Below, in pieces: positions 6,174 through 6,378 of a stretch of 6,378 bases of DNA. The DNA comes from an uncultured bacterium (GTDB lineage Bacteria; Cyanobacteriota; Vampirovibrionia; Gastranaerophilales; Gastranaerophilaceae), in NCBI GenBank assembly GCA_948888345.1, contig CAQTPN010000088.1, positions 1 to 6,378 on the forward strand. The letters run 5' to 3'. Numbering within the stretch: position 1 is the stretch's first letter; the number at the start of each line of letters is the position of its first letter. The notes below the pieces were generated by a model. That model worked only from the letters and a program-made list of their open reading frames with translations. It ran no database searches and was not told the origin of the DNA. A program made the translations under genes and the position numbers.

Positions 6174-6378
6174 TTACTTATAGACCTCTTTTATTGCGAT
6201 ATCCGGACAGCTTACAGCACAAAGGGCACAACCCAGACAGGTATTTTCCTCTTTTTTAAAAACGGCAAATTTACCCCCGTGTGAATTGGTCTCATCTCCA
6301 ATTGTTATAAGCTTTTTAGGACATACACTAACACATATACCGCAAGCTTTGCATTTTTCTTTATCAATTACAATGTTT
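6174..6378 (-). CDS. korD: 2x[4Fe-4S] ferredoxin subunit (delta) of the oxidoreductase, 5'-truncated by the window edge
   Basis: An open frame runs from the window edge to the TAA at 6174-6176 and gives 67 residues without a start codon in view. It holds two complete [4Fe-4S] ferredoxin motifs. The first is C-K-A-C-G-I-C with a fourth Cys before Pro (visible residues 9, 12, 15 and 19). The second is C-L-G-C-A-L-C with its fourth Cys before Pro (47, 50, 53 and 57). A 27-residue linker between them contains SHGGKFAVF, as usual for the delta subunit of KOR/VOR enzymes. It carries electrons from the beta-subunit site to external ferredoxin. It is the most upstream operon gene in view and ends 4 nt before the alpha start. 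Family members are about 70 residues, so probably only a few N-terminal residues are missing. The gene looks intact apart from the edge. Confidence 0.92.
   Translation of the reverse strand, partial: NIVIDKEKCKACGICVSVCPKKLITIGDETNSHGGKFAVFKKEENTCLGCALCAVSCPDIAIKEVYK

Overview
The window carries two minus-strand gene blocks that converge on one small plus-strand gene. Coding DNA fills almost all of it. The sequence is AT-rich, with A/T-rich intergenic DNA, A/T-biased third codon positions and mostly good Shine-Dalgarno sites. A four-subunit ferredoxin-linked 2-oxoacid oxidoreductase points to an anaerobic or fermentative bacterium. The small coiled-coil protein at 26-355 reminds me of short proteins from Gastranaerophilales/Vampirovibrionia (non-photosynthetic relatives of cyanobacteria found in guts). 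That assignment is from memory, about even odds, and rests on no search.

Right part (3448-6378, minus strand, transcribed right to left): a compact operon for a ferredoxin-dependent 2-oxoacid oxidoreductase. Its order is small 2x[4Fe-4S] ferredoxin subunit (delta, 5' end cut off by the window edge), alpha, beta, gamma, then a ThiS-type sulfur carrier. The genes are 4 nt apart, overlap by 7 nt, or lie 45 nt or about 2 nt apart, so co-transcription and partly coupled translation are likely. The enzyme decarboxylates a 2-oxoacid (2-oxoglutarate or a branched-chain 2-oxoacid; the sequence alone does not settle which) on thiamine diphosphate. It forms the acyl-CoA and passes two electrons through the ferredoxin subunit to a soluble ferredoxin. 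ThiS is the sulfur donor protein for the thiazole ring of thiamine, so the cofactor link to the enzyme upstream is notable.

Middle part (374-3427, minus strand): a short A/T-rich gap with a good -10 box, then leuS (leucyl-tRNA synthetase, complete, all catalytic motifs intact, with a small cysteine-rich insert at the start of its editing domain). After it comes a 154-residue membrane protein of unknown function whose TTG start lies inside the end of leuS.

Left part (1-355, plus strand): a 109-residue charged, helical protein of unknown function, convergent with the leuS block. I saw no tRNA, rRNA, CRISPR array, insertion sequence or prophage gene. No untranslated stretch exceeds 100 bases, and most of the window is ordinary housekeeping and energy metabolism. 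The points most worth a second look are the thiS gene attached to the oxidoreductase operon and the CGC-GKAG-CGC insert in LeuRS.
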